Below are positions 1-7,792 of a stretch of 10,256 nucleotides of DNA, piece by piece; the first letter of the stretch is position 1, and every line of letters starts with the position of its first letter. Both the position numbers and the translations under genes were made by a program. The stretch covers positions 1 through 10,256 of the forward strand of contig JAYTEX010000272.1 in NCBI GenBank assembly GCA_043734785.1, read 5' to 3'. The notes under the pieces are model-generated. The model worked only from the letters and a program-made list of their open reading frames with translations. It was not told the DNA's origin and made no database searches. Origin of the DNA: CAIKBL01 sp043734785 (lineage in GTDB: Bacteria; Pseudomonadota; Gammaproteobacteria; Ga0077536).

Positions 1-504
1 CACGTCTCGCCTTACGCGGATGCCGAACGTAAAGTCGGCTTGATTCGACCGCGCGGCAAGGTGATCCTGGATACTTGCGGTGGCCTTGGCTATTTTGCCG
101 CGTGGTGTTTGCAGGGTCAGGCCCAACAGGTGCTTTCTTACGAAAAGAGTCCCGCCGTGATTTGGCTGCGCAGCCTCAACCCCTGGTCGCCTGAGATTGG
201 CAGTGGCTTGACGTTGACGGAGGGCGACATTGCCACGGAGATCGCTGTGCTTGCCGACGAATCGGTCGACGCCGTTTTGCACGACCCGCCGCGGTTCGGG
301 ATCGCCGGAGATCTCTACTCGCAACGCTTTTATGACCACCTCGCCAGGGTGCTCAGGCGCAAAGGCAAGTTGTTTCACTACACCGGCACGCCCAACGCAC
401 TCACGAGCGGGCGCGATTTACCCAACGAGGTCGCAAAGCGTTTGCGCCACGCGGGTTTTGTCACGGCGTTCAATGGTGACGGGGTGTTGGCGGTAAAGCA
501 TTAA
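1..504 (+). CDS. SAM-dependent methyltransferase, COG2521-like (5' end missing)
   Basis: The frame is open to the left edge, so the start lies outside the window and the TTG at 40 is probably internal; 167 residues are visible. Counted from the first visible codon, a class I methyltransferase motif I (LDTCGGLGY, about 23-31) binds S-adenosylmethionine. It is followed by an acidic SYEKSP segment and then HDPPRF (about 94-99), GDLYSQRFY and LFHYTG. That order, with DPPRF and LFHYTG, is typical of the spermine-synthase-like methyltransferases of COG2521, whose substrate is not firmly known. The C-terminus looks complete. A DEAD-box helicase gene begins 35 nt downstream on the same strand, so the two may be cotranscribed, which weakly suggests an RNA-related role. 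The family call is fairly sure; the substrate is unknown. Confidence 0.8.
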   Translation, partial: HVSPYADAERKVGLIRPRGKVILDTCGGLGYFAAWCLQGQAQQVLSYEKSPAVIWLRSLNPWSPEIGSGLTLTEGDIATEIAVLADESVDAVLHDPPRFGIAGDLYSQRFYDHLARVLRRKGKLFHYTGTPNALTSGRDLPNEVAKRLRHAGFVTAFNGDGVLAVKH

Positions 505-539
505 AAATGAGTCTGAAATAAAATGTTTCGCGTCTAACC

Positions 540-1676
540 ATGACCTTCACCGAACTTGATATACATCCCGATCTCGTCGTGGCCCTTGCCAAGCAGCAAA
601 TCAGTGAACCCACGGCGATTCAGGTCGCGGCGCTGCCGGTATTGTTGGCGGGCAAAGATGCCTATCTGCACGCCGAAACCGGTACTGGCAAGACGCTCGC
701 CTATCTGCTCCCGATTTTCTGCCGGCTCGATGCCGAACAGGCGGCGACGCAGGCCGTGATCGTCGCGCCGACGCACGAACTGGCCATTCAGATTCAGCGC
801 CAGTGCTGCGATCTCGCGCAGAGTGCCGGCTGGCCGATCCGTTCGCTGCTGCTCATCGGCGGCACTTCGATGGATCGACAGATCGACAAGCTGAAGAAGA
901 AGCCACACCTTGTCGTCGGTTCGCCGGGCCGCATCCGTGACCTGCTCAGCATGGGCAAGCTAAAGGCGCAACACCTCAGGAGCATCGTCATCGACGAGGC
1001 GGACCGCCTGCTGGACGAGGAGAGCCTGCCCGCCATTCGCGCGATCATCCAGGCTGCCCCACGCGCGCGGCAGTTGATTTTCGCGTCTGCCACCCAAGAG
1101 TTACAACGCGCGGAGACGATCGCGGCGCTCGCGCCCGAACTCGTTATGTTGCAGACCGGTGCCGCTGCGGTAAACGAGAACATCGAGCATCTATATTTAG
1201 TCTGCGAAGCACGCGATAAGCCGGAAGTACTGCGAAAACTTCTGCACGCGCTCCTGCCCGATCGCGCGATGGTCTTCGTGCACCGCAACGAGACGGCCGA
1301 GGCGGTCGCGGCGAAACTGATCCATCAGCAGATTCCGGTCGCGGACCTCAGTGGCGCCTTGCACAAACAGGCCCGCAAGCAGGCGATGGATGACTTCCGC
1401 AGTGGTGAGGTGCGCGTGCTGATCGCCTCCGACGTGGCCGCGCGCGGGCTCGACATCAAGGACGTCACGCATATCTTCAACCTCGACGTTCCGACCGAGA
1501 GCAAGGCGTATCTGCATCGGGTTGGCCGCACCGCCCGCGCCGGCGCGCAAGGGCTTGCGATTACGCTGTTTACCGCAGACGAAGTCCGGCTGGTCCGTCG
1601 CTACGAACAGGAACTGGGCATCGTCATGCAGCGTGTACGGGTGCGCGACGGGCGGGTGACCACGGCGCTCGGGTGA
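540..1676 (+). CDS. DEAD-box ATP-dependent RNA helicase
   Basis: A 378-residue protein with the full superfamily 2 motif set in order: Q motif (EPTAIQ, 23-28), Walker A AETGTGKT (45-52), Ia PTHELA (77-82), GG (107-108), Ib GSPGRI (127-132), DEAD box (152-155), SAT (183-185), motif IV FVHRNE (246-251), motif V ARGLDI (301-306) and motif VI HRVGRTAR (326-333). All catalytic residues for RNA-dependent ATP hydrolysis and strand unwinding are present. The protein ends about 45 residues after motif VI, so it is a minimal core without the basic tail of RhlE or SrmB or the RNA-binding domain of DbpA; the exact subfamily cannot be assigned. Likely cytoplasmic roles are ribosome assembly or RNA turnover. 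An in-frame stop lies just upstream, which supports the ATG at 540. No good Shine-Dalgarno sequence is visible, so coupling to the preceding gene is possible. Confidence 0.93.
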   Translation: MTFTELDIHPDLVVALAKQQISEPTAIQVAALPVLLAGKDAYLHAETGTGKTLAYLLPIFCRLDAEQAATQAVIVAPTHELAIQIQRQCCDLAQSAGWPIRSLLLIGGTSMDRQIDKLKKKPHLVVGSPGRIRDLLSMGKLKAQHLRSIVIDEADRLLDEESLPAIRAIIQAAPRARQLIFASATQELQRAETIAALAPELVMLQTGAAAVNENIEHLYLVCEARDKPEVLRKLLHALLPDRAMVFVHRNETAEAVAAKLIHQQIPVADLSGALHKQARKQAMDDFRSGEVRVLIASDVAARGLDIKDVTHIFNLDVPTESKAYLHRVGRTARAGAQGLAITLFTADEVRLVRRYEQELGIVMQRVRVRDGRVTTALG

Positions 1677-1720
1677 TTCCGATCCTGGGCGACCGGCGCG
1701 GGCGCGCGTATTCTACGGCT

Positions 1721-2344
1721 TCACCCGTTGCTGCCTGCGTCGGCTTTTACTTCTGCGGCGGGCTTCAATCGCTCCTCTAGCGCGCTGCGTTCATCCAGTG
1801 CGGCCAGCACCTCATTCGGATTCATCGACTGCTGTAGTGCTGTCGCATCAGGGTCGTGGCGATCCCTGACATTGGGCAAATCGCGCCTCAGCTCTTCCAG
1901 CAGGTGGATTAGCTTGGCGGCCTTCTGCTCGGTCAGTAATGTCACTTTCAAGTCCAGATGCGCCCGCTGTTCCTCTAGCTTGGCGAGTCGCTCCTGCTTG
2001 ATCAGCACCACGATCGCGGTCAGCAACGCACCCAGACCGGTAATTCCTTGCAGCCAGTGAAACGGCACCGGATCGAATTCGGCCATGTCAGCCTGGTGCA
2101 AGACGACGTTGGCGAGGATCCATAGCGCGACAAATAGCACAATGAAGCCTACAAAAGCCGGCTGCCCGATCACACGACTGATGCGTTCCAGAATCCGTTG
2201 CGAGCGGCTGATCTTTTGATCCTCTCGTGCGTAGAAATCTAGGACGGCCTCGATATTTTGGGTGAGCTGATCACGATCAGTTTCCAATGGCGTGTCCTGG
2301 GCATTTGGAGGCAACGCTGGCGCAGCGGTAGGTTTCGAATTCAT
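1721..2344 (-). CDS. DUF1003 family inner-membrane protein
   Basis: A 207-residue protein. The N-terminus is polar, proline- and alanine-rich, and lacks a signal peptide. Two hydrophobic segments (about 63-83 and 96-116) enclose the short loop with FDPVPF (90-95), a hallmark of the DUF1003 family (COG4420). A charged, probably coiled-coil helix follows (about 117-155, KQERLAKLEEQ and LLEELRRDL), with an acidic, variable tail. DUF1003 proteins are small two-helix membrane proteins of unknown biochemical function; some have been called cyclic-nucleotide or membrane-associated without solid proof. The gene converges on the helicase, with 44 nt between the stops. The ATG at 2344 has no strong Shine-Dalgarno sequence; a TAAAAT box sits directly upstream (2351-2356), too close to be a confident -10. 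The family call is good; the role is unknown. Confidence 0.85.
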   Translation of the reverse strand: MNSKPTAAPALPPNAQDTPLETDRDQLTQNIEAVLDFYAREDQKISRSQRILERISRVIGQPAFVGFIVLFVALWILANVVLHQADMAEFDPVPFHWLQGITGLGALLTAIVVLIKQERLAKLEEQRAHLDLKVTLLTEQKAAKLIHLLEELRRDLPNVRDRHDPDATALQQSMNPNEVLAALDERSALEERLKPAAEVKADAGSNG

Positions 2345-2603
2345 CAGAGCATTTTACCGGATTCGGCAGAGCTTAAACCCGGCGAACCCGCTCGCTATTG
2401 ACTGGCTGGTGTCCGACGGAGTGTAGGCGCTGGCCGACATTGCGCGACTCTCAGCGCGGGCTCGCGAGGTGTGGATGGATCCGGCCAATGACTACTGGGT
2501 GAGTGGCGAGTGTTTGGGAGATGTCTATTCTGGATGGTCTTTTGGCGCCACTGGAGAGCGTTATCGTCGCTGCAGGATTCCAGAATCTCGCCCCCGCAGG
2601 GCA

Positions 2604-3842
2604 TTACTGAGCGGCCTTGGGGCGAGTTGTTGCCACATCCCACACGAGCGGCAATCCATCGACGACACCGACGAGGCCGCCGCGAAAGCGGATTTCCGCG
2701 CCCGGTGCGATCTCGAATTCGGGGATGCGCACCAGCCATTCCTCTAATGTAATCCGTATCTCGGTGCGCGCGAGACGAGCGCCCGGACACAGATGGGGTC
2801 CGTTACCGAAAGTCGCGTGTTCGGAGGCGCTTCGGCGAAAATTGACGGTAAGCGCGTCGGGATTCAGTCTCTCATCCGTGCCGACCAATGGGGTTGGAAT
2901 CGCGACCATATCGCCCTTGCGCAACTGGACGCCGTCATACTCGATGTCGTTCCTCACTTCCCGGGCGAGGCTAACGACCGGAAAGCGGCGGAGCAGCTCT
3001 TCGACCGCGCTCGGGATGAGTGCGGGGTCTGCTATCAATTCGCGCCGATGCCCGGGATTACGCGCGAGGAACAGCAGCACGAAACCGAGGAAATTGACCA
3101 CCGTGTCGAGCCCGCCTAGCAGCATCTGCATGCACAGACTCAACATTTCCGGTTTGGTGAGTGCGCGACCGTCTACCTTGCCATTGATGATGCGGCTCAG
3201 CATATCTTCACCGTCACCACCATAACGCACGTCGATATGCGGCTCCAGGTAGTCATAGAGGTGTTGCTTGGCGTCCCGATAACTCATGCTGCCATCCGGG
3301 TGCACAATCTGATCGGTCCAGTATTTTATTTTAGAGACGTCAGCTTGCGGCAGATTCACCATGCTCATGAAAATCTGCACGGGAAGGATTTCGGCATACG
3401 CCGTTGTGAAGTTGCATTGCCCAGCGGCGCGCACCTGCTCGATCAGTGCGCCTGCCAGCCGACGAATCGTACCCTCCATGCCACTGACGATTTTAGGTGC
3501 CAGGCTGGTATTGAGCAGCAGGCGGTATGGGCGATGGGCGGGCGGGTCCAGCACGACGGGGAGCATCTGGTGCTGCTCGCCGACGGATTTCGGAACCAGC
3601 ATCACGCGACAGGAGAAGCGTTCGTAATCGGCGAAGACCTGCGCGATCATCTCGCCGCGGGTCGCCATCCAATGTCCACCGTTATGCGGTGTCCATACGA
3701 GATCAGGGATGCCCGGCGCATGAAGCTTTAGCCAAGCTTCATGAAATCCGTGTTCCACACCCGGTGGATTGTACAAATCGAAATCTATCAGGCGATCGGC
3801 CGGCACGTTGGTCGGGCGATCGGTCAGCAAATCAGGATCCAC
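2604..3842 (-). CDS. Cytochrome P450, CYP101 (P450cam)-like
   Basis: A 412-residue soluble bacterial P450 with no membrane anchor. The I-helix oxygen-activation motif GGLDT (243-247, Asp246-Thr247) and the following VVNFLGF closely match P450cam. The K-helix ExxR is Glu282-Arg285. The heme loop is FGNGPHLCPG (345-354), with Cys352 as thiolate ligand. GQCNFT (141-146), HPDGSMS (181-187) and PLVWD (398-402) also echo P450cam, so this is a class I P450 expected to take electrons from a 2Fe-2S ferredoxin and its reductase; neither is encoded here. The position of the camphor-binding Tyr96 appears to be His91, and Phe98 appears to be Met93, arguing against camphor as substrate. The GTG start is preceded by GGAG 9 nt upstream; the next in-frame ATG would remove needed N-terminal sequence. 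It lies 99 nt downstream of the EthD gene on the same strand and is likely cotranscribed with it. Confidence 0.93.
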   Translation of the reverse strand: MDPDLLTDRPTNVPADRLIDFDLYNPPGVEHGFHEAWLKLHAPGIPDLVWTPHNGGHWMATRGEMIAQVFADYERFSCRVMLVPKSVGEQHQMLPVVLDPPAHRPYRLLLNTSLAPKIVSGMEGTIRRLAGALIEQVRAAGQCNFTTAYAEILPVQIFMSMVNLPQADVSKIKYWTDQIVHPDGSMSYRDAKQHLYDYLEPHIDVRYGGDGEDMLSRIINGKVDGRALTKPEMLSLCMQMLLGGLDTVVNFLGFVLLFLARNPGHRRELIADPALIPSAVEELLRRFPVVSLAREVRNDIEYDGVQLRKGDMVAIPTPLVGTDERLNPDALTVNFRRSASEHATFGNGPHLCPGARLARTEIRITLEEWLVRIPEFEIAPGAEIRFRGGLVGVVDGLPLVWDVATTRPKAAQ

Positions 3843-3870
3843 GGTAGCGATCTCCGTTCGACGACATGGC

Positions 3871-3900
3871 GTGTCGGGCCAGGGGGTGTCGGGCTAGGGG
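3871..3900. repeat. 15-bp tandem direct repeat, two copies
   Basis: GTGTCGGGCCAGGGG (3871-3885) is followed without a gap by GTGTCGGGCTAGGGG (3886-3900), differing at one base. It lies between the EthD stop and the P450 start. It could be a slippage duplication or a paired protein-binding site; no function can be assigned. Confidence 0.85.
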
Positions 3901-3941
3901 CCAGGCATCACCCGGCGTTTGGCGCCCGCTCATTTTCGGGT

Positions 3942-4718
3942 TTATCTGCGGTCAATAAACACCCGCTCTTTGCCAATCCACATGGCGGATCTCGGGAAAT
4001 CGATGAACTTGGTCTCGTCTGCAATGGCGAGTTCCATCGCGCGCGTGGCTTCCGGAACGTTGGCCATCGTCATTAAATCGGCGCGGTTGAACCAAGCCTC
4101 GGCGTGGCCGGTGTAGGGCGCCACACGTGTACCACGCGGTCCGGTCAGTTGCACCTCCAGTTCATGGTGATGGTAGTGAACCTGCAGGTAACGCTGCATA
4201 CGAAACCCGGCCGAGACGCCGCGGATAAGCGGTCCGTGATTGGTTCGCCAGTACGCCTGGGCCTCATCGAGGGTCTGCCCGGTTAGATGGCGCAAACAAA
4301 AGAAGAGTTTGACCAGCGGACTGTGTTCGGTCGCCACCATATATTCGGTCGGGTTCACCTGCGGGTACTCGTGCGCAAACCACAAGGGAGAGTTCGGCAG
4401 GTCGATAAAATTACTTTCGTCTTGGAGCAATTCCAAAGCCGCCGCCTGCCCGGCCTTGGTGCCAAAGGCCTGGAACGCTTCGGGACTGGTCCACCACAGT
4501 TCTGCCACGCCGTCATAGGGTGGCTCCATGCCGCCACGCGCCTCGGCCAGCGCCGCGTTGATCGGGTCATCGAGCGTATGGAGCTGTATATACCGATGGA
4601 TTGCCAGTGTCGTTGAATGACGCGCCACCAGCGGGCCGTGGACCTCCCGCCAATATTGCTGAAAATCTTCCCGGGACATACCGGGCTTTCTACGGAGCGC
4701 GAATTCTAAACGGATCAT
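3942..4718 (-). CDS. Tandem EthD-domain (dimeric alpha/beta barrel) protein
   Basis: A 258-residue protein made of two homologous EthD-type ferredoxin-like domains. Domain 1 (about 1-115) begins MIRLEFALRRKPGMS, has HGPL at 27-30, and ends DESNFIDLPNS (100-110). Domain 2 (about 134-253) begins VKLFFCLRHLTG, has HGPL at 161-164, and ends DETKFIDFPRS (234-244). The matching landmarks show an internal duplication, so one chain could form the alpha/beta barrel that single-domain EthD proteins form as dimers. EthD was named from the ethRABCD cluster of Rhodococcus ruber, where it is required for P450-based degradation of ethyl tert-butyl ether, although its exact activity is unclear. The P450 gene directly downstream makes a helper or downstream-enzyme role in the same pathway plausible. 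The ATG start has a strong AGGAGG site 5 nt upstream. Family call is strong; activity unknown. Confidence 0.88.
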   Translation of the reverse strand: MIRLEFALRRKPGMSREDFQQYWREVHGPLVARHSTTLAIHRYIQLHTLDDPINAALAEARGGMEPPYDGVAELWWTSPEAFQAFGTKAGQAAALELLQDESNFIDLPNSPLWFAHEYPQVNPTEYMVATEHSPLVKLFFCLRHLTGQTLDEAQAYWRTNHGPLIRGVSAGFRMQRYLQVHYHHHELEVQLTGPRGTRVAPYTGHAEAWFNRADLMTMANVPEATRAMELAIADETKFIDFPRSAMWIGKERVFIDRR

Positions 4719-4723
4719 GATGT

Positions 4724-4729
4724 CCTCCT
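4724..4729 (-). promoter_or_regulatory. Strong ribosome binding site of the EthD gene
   Basis: AGGAGG on the minus strand, 5 nt before the ATG at 4718. It fixes the EthD start and is the clearest Shine-Dalgarno sequence in the minus-strand gene run, suggesting this gene is well translated. Confidence 0.8.
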
Positions 4730-4809
4730 CGTTTGGTTTCGAGCGAGCGGGCGACTGATGAGTGTTTGCTGATACCCACTACAGCCTGAAAGCATTGTGC
4801 TTGAATAAG

Positions 4810-4826
4810 ACCCTGGCCAACAGGGT
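4810..4826 (-). terminator. Small hairpin downstream of ppc, weak terminator candidate
   Basis: A perfect 6-bp stem (ACCCTG/CAGGGT) with a 5-nt loop, about 100 nt after the ppc stop and 92 nt before the EthD start. On the minus strand it is followed by CTTATTC, which is only partly T-rich, so intrinsic termination would be weak. It might separate ppc transcription from the EthD-P450 pair. No convincing sigma-70 promoter was found for that pair in the 210-nt spacer. Confidence 0.25.
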
Positions 4827-4928
4827 GATCTCCCGGTGCCGTAGAAAAATCAAGCACTGTTTTACAGACCATCCAAGTGAGTCGCTGCTGAAGTTTATCC
4901 CTAAAGCGTCAGCTGCTAGCGCTCGAAC

Positions 4929-7739
4929 TCACCCGGTGTTGCGTAACCCCGCCGCCAGGCCATTAATCGAAATCAAGATGCCGCGCTGCAGCCGCTCGAT
5001 GCCAGGGTCGCCCTCGCGACGCTCCCGATAGCGGCGCATCAGCTCGACCTGCAGGTGGTTCAGCGGATCGAGGTAGGGGAAGCGATGCTCAATGGAGCGC
5101 GCGAGCGAGGGGTTCGACTGCAACCGCTGTGCTTCGCCGGTGATCAGCAACAGCGCCTCTTGGGTGCGCTGCCACTCAGTCTGTATCAGGCCGAAGATCT
5201 TCTTGCCGAGGCGCCTGTCTTCCACGAGTTCGACATAGCGCGCCGCAATCCCGAGGTCACTCTTGGCCAGCACCATGTCCAGGTTGGAGAGCAAGGTGCG
5301 GAAAAACGGCCACTGCCGGTGCATCCGCCGGAGCAACCCGAGGCGCTCCTTGCGCAGCTTGGAATCTGTGCCGAGAAAGCCCTCAATCGCCGAGCCGAAG
5401 CCATGCCAACCGGGCAGCGCCACCCTACACTGGCCCCAGCTGAAGCCCCATGGGATCGCGCGCAAATCCTCAATGGCCTGGGTGGCCTTGCGCGAAGCGG
5501 GGCGCGAACCGATGTTGAGCTCGGCAATCTCGCGGATCGGCGTGGCGCTAAAGAAATAGTCGGTGAAGCCCGGGGTCTCGTAGATCAGTTTGCGGTAGGC
5601 GGCCATGCTGATCTGACTGATCACATCGGCGGCCGCCAGGAACGCCTGCGGCGCACTCTGGGTCGGGTGCAGCAAGGTGGCCTCGAGCGTGGCGGCCACC
5701 AAGGTTTCCAAGTTGCGCAGACCGATCTCGGGGTGCGCATACTTGGATGCGATCACCTCCCCTTGTTCAGTCAGGCGGATCTGGCCATTCACGGTGCCGG
5801 GCGGCTGCGCCAGGATGGCCTGGTAGCTCGGGCCGCCGCCGCGCCCGACAGTGCCACCGCGACCGTGGAACAGACGCAGCGTGATGCCATGCGAGTGACC
5901 CAATTGGGCGAACAACTCCACCAGCGCGATCTCTGCGCAATAAAGTTCCCAGTTGCTGGTGAACATGCCGCCGTCTTTGTTGCTATCGCTGTAGCCGAGC
6001 ATGATGTCTTGCTCGTGGCCCGAAGCCTTGATCATTTCCGCCACGCCTGGCAACGCATAAAACGCCCGCATGATCGGTGCGGCCTGGCGCAAGTCGGCGA
6101 TCGTCTCGAACAGCGGCACGACGATCAGATCGGCCACGGCCCCCTCGCCGAGCGCGCCGCGCACCAGGCCAACTTCCTTGAGCAGCACCAGCACCTCGAG
6201 CAAATCGCTCACCTCCTCGGTGTGCGAGATGATGTAGTGGCGCAGCGACTCGCGGCCGAAGCGGTGCAGGAGCGTTGCCGCTGCCTCAAAGATCGCTAAC
6301 TCACCGACGCTGTGCGCGCTGTAGCGAGCGGTGCGTACCCGCAATGGTCGCGCTTCATCCAGCAGGCGCAGTAGTAGTGCGCAGCGGGCGTCCTCGGTGA
6401 GGGCACCGTAATCCGGCTCGATCTTCGCGACCTTCAGCAGTTCCGCCACCACCGCTGCGTGCTGGTCGGAACTCTGGCGCAGGTCGACCGTCGCGAGATG
6501 AAAGCCGAACACCTGCACCGCGCGCGTCAGCGGCGCCAGCCGCGGTGCCACCACCGCGGCAGCATGGTGTGCGCGCAGCGAGATCTCGATGGTGTTCAGG
6601 TCACTGAGGAATTCGCTGGCCGCACCATACGGGTTCTGCGGCGACACCGCGTGCCGTAGCGCCTCGGTACCGGTGAGCGCGTGCAAGGTCGCGGCGAGCC
6701 GCGCGTAAACGCCGATCAGCGCACGGCGGTAGGGCTCGTCTTCGCGGTGCACGTTCTGGTCGGGTGAACGTGCGGCGAGCGCCTGCATCTCGAGCGTTAC
6801 CACACACAGGCTGGCCGACATCGACAGCTCGGCGCCGAGCTCGTGCACTTCGGTCAAATAAAAGCGCAGCACCGTCTCGCACTGGCGCGCGAGCGCCATG
6901 TGCAGCGTGTCGGCAGACACATTTGGATTGCCATCGCGATCACCGCCGATCCAGTTGCCCATGCGGAAGAAGCTCGCGATCTCGTGGCCCGGCAGCGCGG
7001 TCTCGATCTCACGGTAAAGGCGCGGGATCTGGCGCAGGAAGGTGGTCTGGTAGTACGACAGCGCGTTCTCGATTTCATCGGCCACAGTGAGCTTGGCGGT
7101 GCGCAACATACGCGTCTGCCACAGCTGCGTGACTCTGGCGCGCAGCAATGTTTCGTTCTCGGCCCGTTCGCGCGCGGTGCACAGCGCGTCGCGCGCGCCG
7201 ATCAACTGAGCCACGGCATGCTCGGCATCTAGGATGCTCTTGCGCTGCACCTCGGTGGGGTGTGCGGTCAGTACCGGCGCGATGTAGGCATGCCGCAGCG
7301 TGCGTGCAATGTCGCTCGCGCGGATATTCGCCTGCGCGAGACGCTCGAAACTGAAGGCTAGCGAGCCTTCCTGGAGGTGCCCTTGCTGCTCGTGATGCTC
7401 ACGCCGGCGCACGTGATGCCGGTCTTCCGCAATGTTGGCCAGGTGTGAAAAATAGCTGAACGCGCGGATCACACTCACCGTCTGATCCCCGCTCAAGTTC
7501 TTTAGCAGGCGATCCAGGGCGCGACCCGCCTGGGTGTCGCGCTTAAGCCGGTAGGCCACCGAGAGCTGGCGCACGCGCTCGACCAGCTCGAAGGCGTCCT
7601 TGCCCTCCTGCTCGCGGATCACTTCGCCGAGGATGCGCCCGAGCAGGCGGATATCCTCCACCAGTGGCAGGTTCTTGGCGGTGGCGGTGGCACCGGCTGG
7701 GCGGGGTGCAGGTCGCGGTGACACAGTGGCACGGGGCAT
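4929..7739 (-). CDS. ppc: Phosphoenolpyruvate carboxylase
   Basis: A 936-residue bacterial-type PEP carboxylase, which adds bicarbonate to phosphoenolpyruvate to give oxaloacetate and refill the TCA cycle. Visible signatures are LTAHPTE (157-163, catalytic His160), GNWIGGDRDGNP (261-272), VVPLFETIADL (540-550), LGYSDSNKDGG (581-591, metal and substrate site), the mobile glycine-rich loop FHGRGGTVGRGGGP (624-637) and the C-terminal RNTG (933-936), the inhibitor- and active-site-linked tail. The length is slightly above the E. coli enzyme because of a proline- and alanine-rich N-terminal extension of about 25 residues. The protein is complete and cytoplasmic. The ATG at 7739 is preceded only by a weak GAGA-like site. 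The NIPSNAP gene ends 53 nt upstream on the same strand, and a 210-nt spacer precedes the EthD gene downstream. The expected allosteric control by acetyl-CoA and aspartate is family knowledge. Confidence 0.98.
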   Translation of the reverse strand: MPRATVSPRPAPRPAGATATAKNLPLVEDIRLLGRILGEVIREQEGKDAFELVERVRQLSVAYRLKRDTQAGRALDRLLKNLSGDQTVSVIRAFSYFSHLANIAEDRHHVRRREHHEQQGHLQEGSLAFSFERLAQANIRASDIARTLRHAYIAPVLTAHPTEVQRKSILDAEHAVAQLIGARDALCTARERAENETLLRARVTQLWQTRMLRTAKLTVADEIENALSYYQTTFLRQIPRLYREIETALPGHEIASFFRMGNWIGGDRDGNPNVSADTLHMALARQCETVLRFYLTEVHELGAELSMSASLCVVTLEMQALAARSPDQNVHREDEPYRRALIGVYARLAATLHALTGTEALRHAVSPQNPYGAASEFLSDLNTIEISLRAHHAAAVVAPRLAPLTRAVQVFGFHLATVDLRQSSDQHAAVVAELLKVAKIEPDYGALTEDARCALLLRLLDEARPLRVRTARYSAHSVGELAIFEAAATLLHRFGRESLRHYIISHTEEVSDLLEVLVLLKEVGLVRGALGEGAVADLIVVPLFETIADLRQAAPIMRAFYALPGVAEMIKASGHEQDIMLGYSDSNKDGGMFTSNWELYCAEIALVELFAQLGHSHGITLRLFHGRGGTVGRGGGPSYQAILAQPPGTVNGQIRLTEQGEVIASKYAHPEIGLRNLETLVAATLEATLLHPTQSAPQAFLAAADVISQISMAAYRKLIYETPGFTDYFFSATPIREIAELNIGSRPASRKATQAIEDLRAIPWGFSWGQCRVALPGWHGFGSAIEGFLGTDSKLRKERLGLLRRMHRQWPFFRTLLSNLDMVLAKSDLGIAARYVELVEDRRLGKKIFGLIQTEWQRTQEALLLITGEAQRLQSNPSLARSIEHRFPYLDPLNHLQVELMRRYRERREGDPGIERLQRGILISINGLAAGLRNTG

Positions 7740-7792
7740 GGTGTTCTCGTTGGGAGTCGCGAACTGCAGCAGTCAAGCCCGACCGGCGCGAT

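Noticed and set aside
1677..1720. Possible bidirectional terminator between helicase and DUF1003 genes
   Set aside because: GC-rich alternating sequence is present, but no clean stem with a T-run can be drawn.
2395..2790. A 131-codon minus-strand frame overlapping the P450 3' end
   Set aside because: Arginine-, proline- and serine-rich with no domain pattern; it overlaps the well-supported P450 in another frame.
3237..3731. A 164-codon + strand frame
   Set aside because: Antisense to the P450 and without recognisable motifs.
5055..6299. A 414-codon open frame on the + strand
   Set aside because: It lies wholly antisense to ppc, has no family motifs, and is the usual shadow of a GC-rich coding gene.
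7740..7792. A sigma-70 promoter for ppc from a TTGACT on the minus strand
   Set aside because: The -35-like box has no fitting -10 at 16-18 nt spacing before the start codon.
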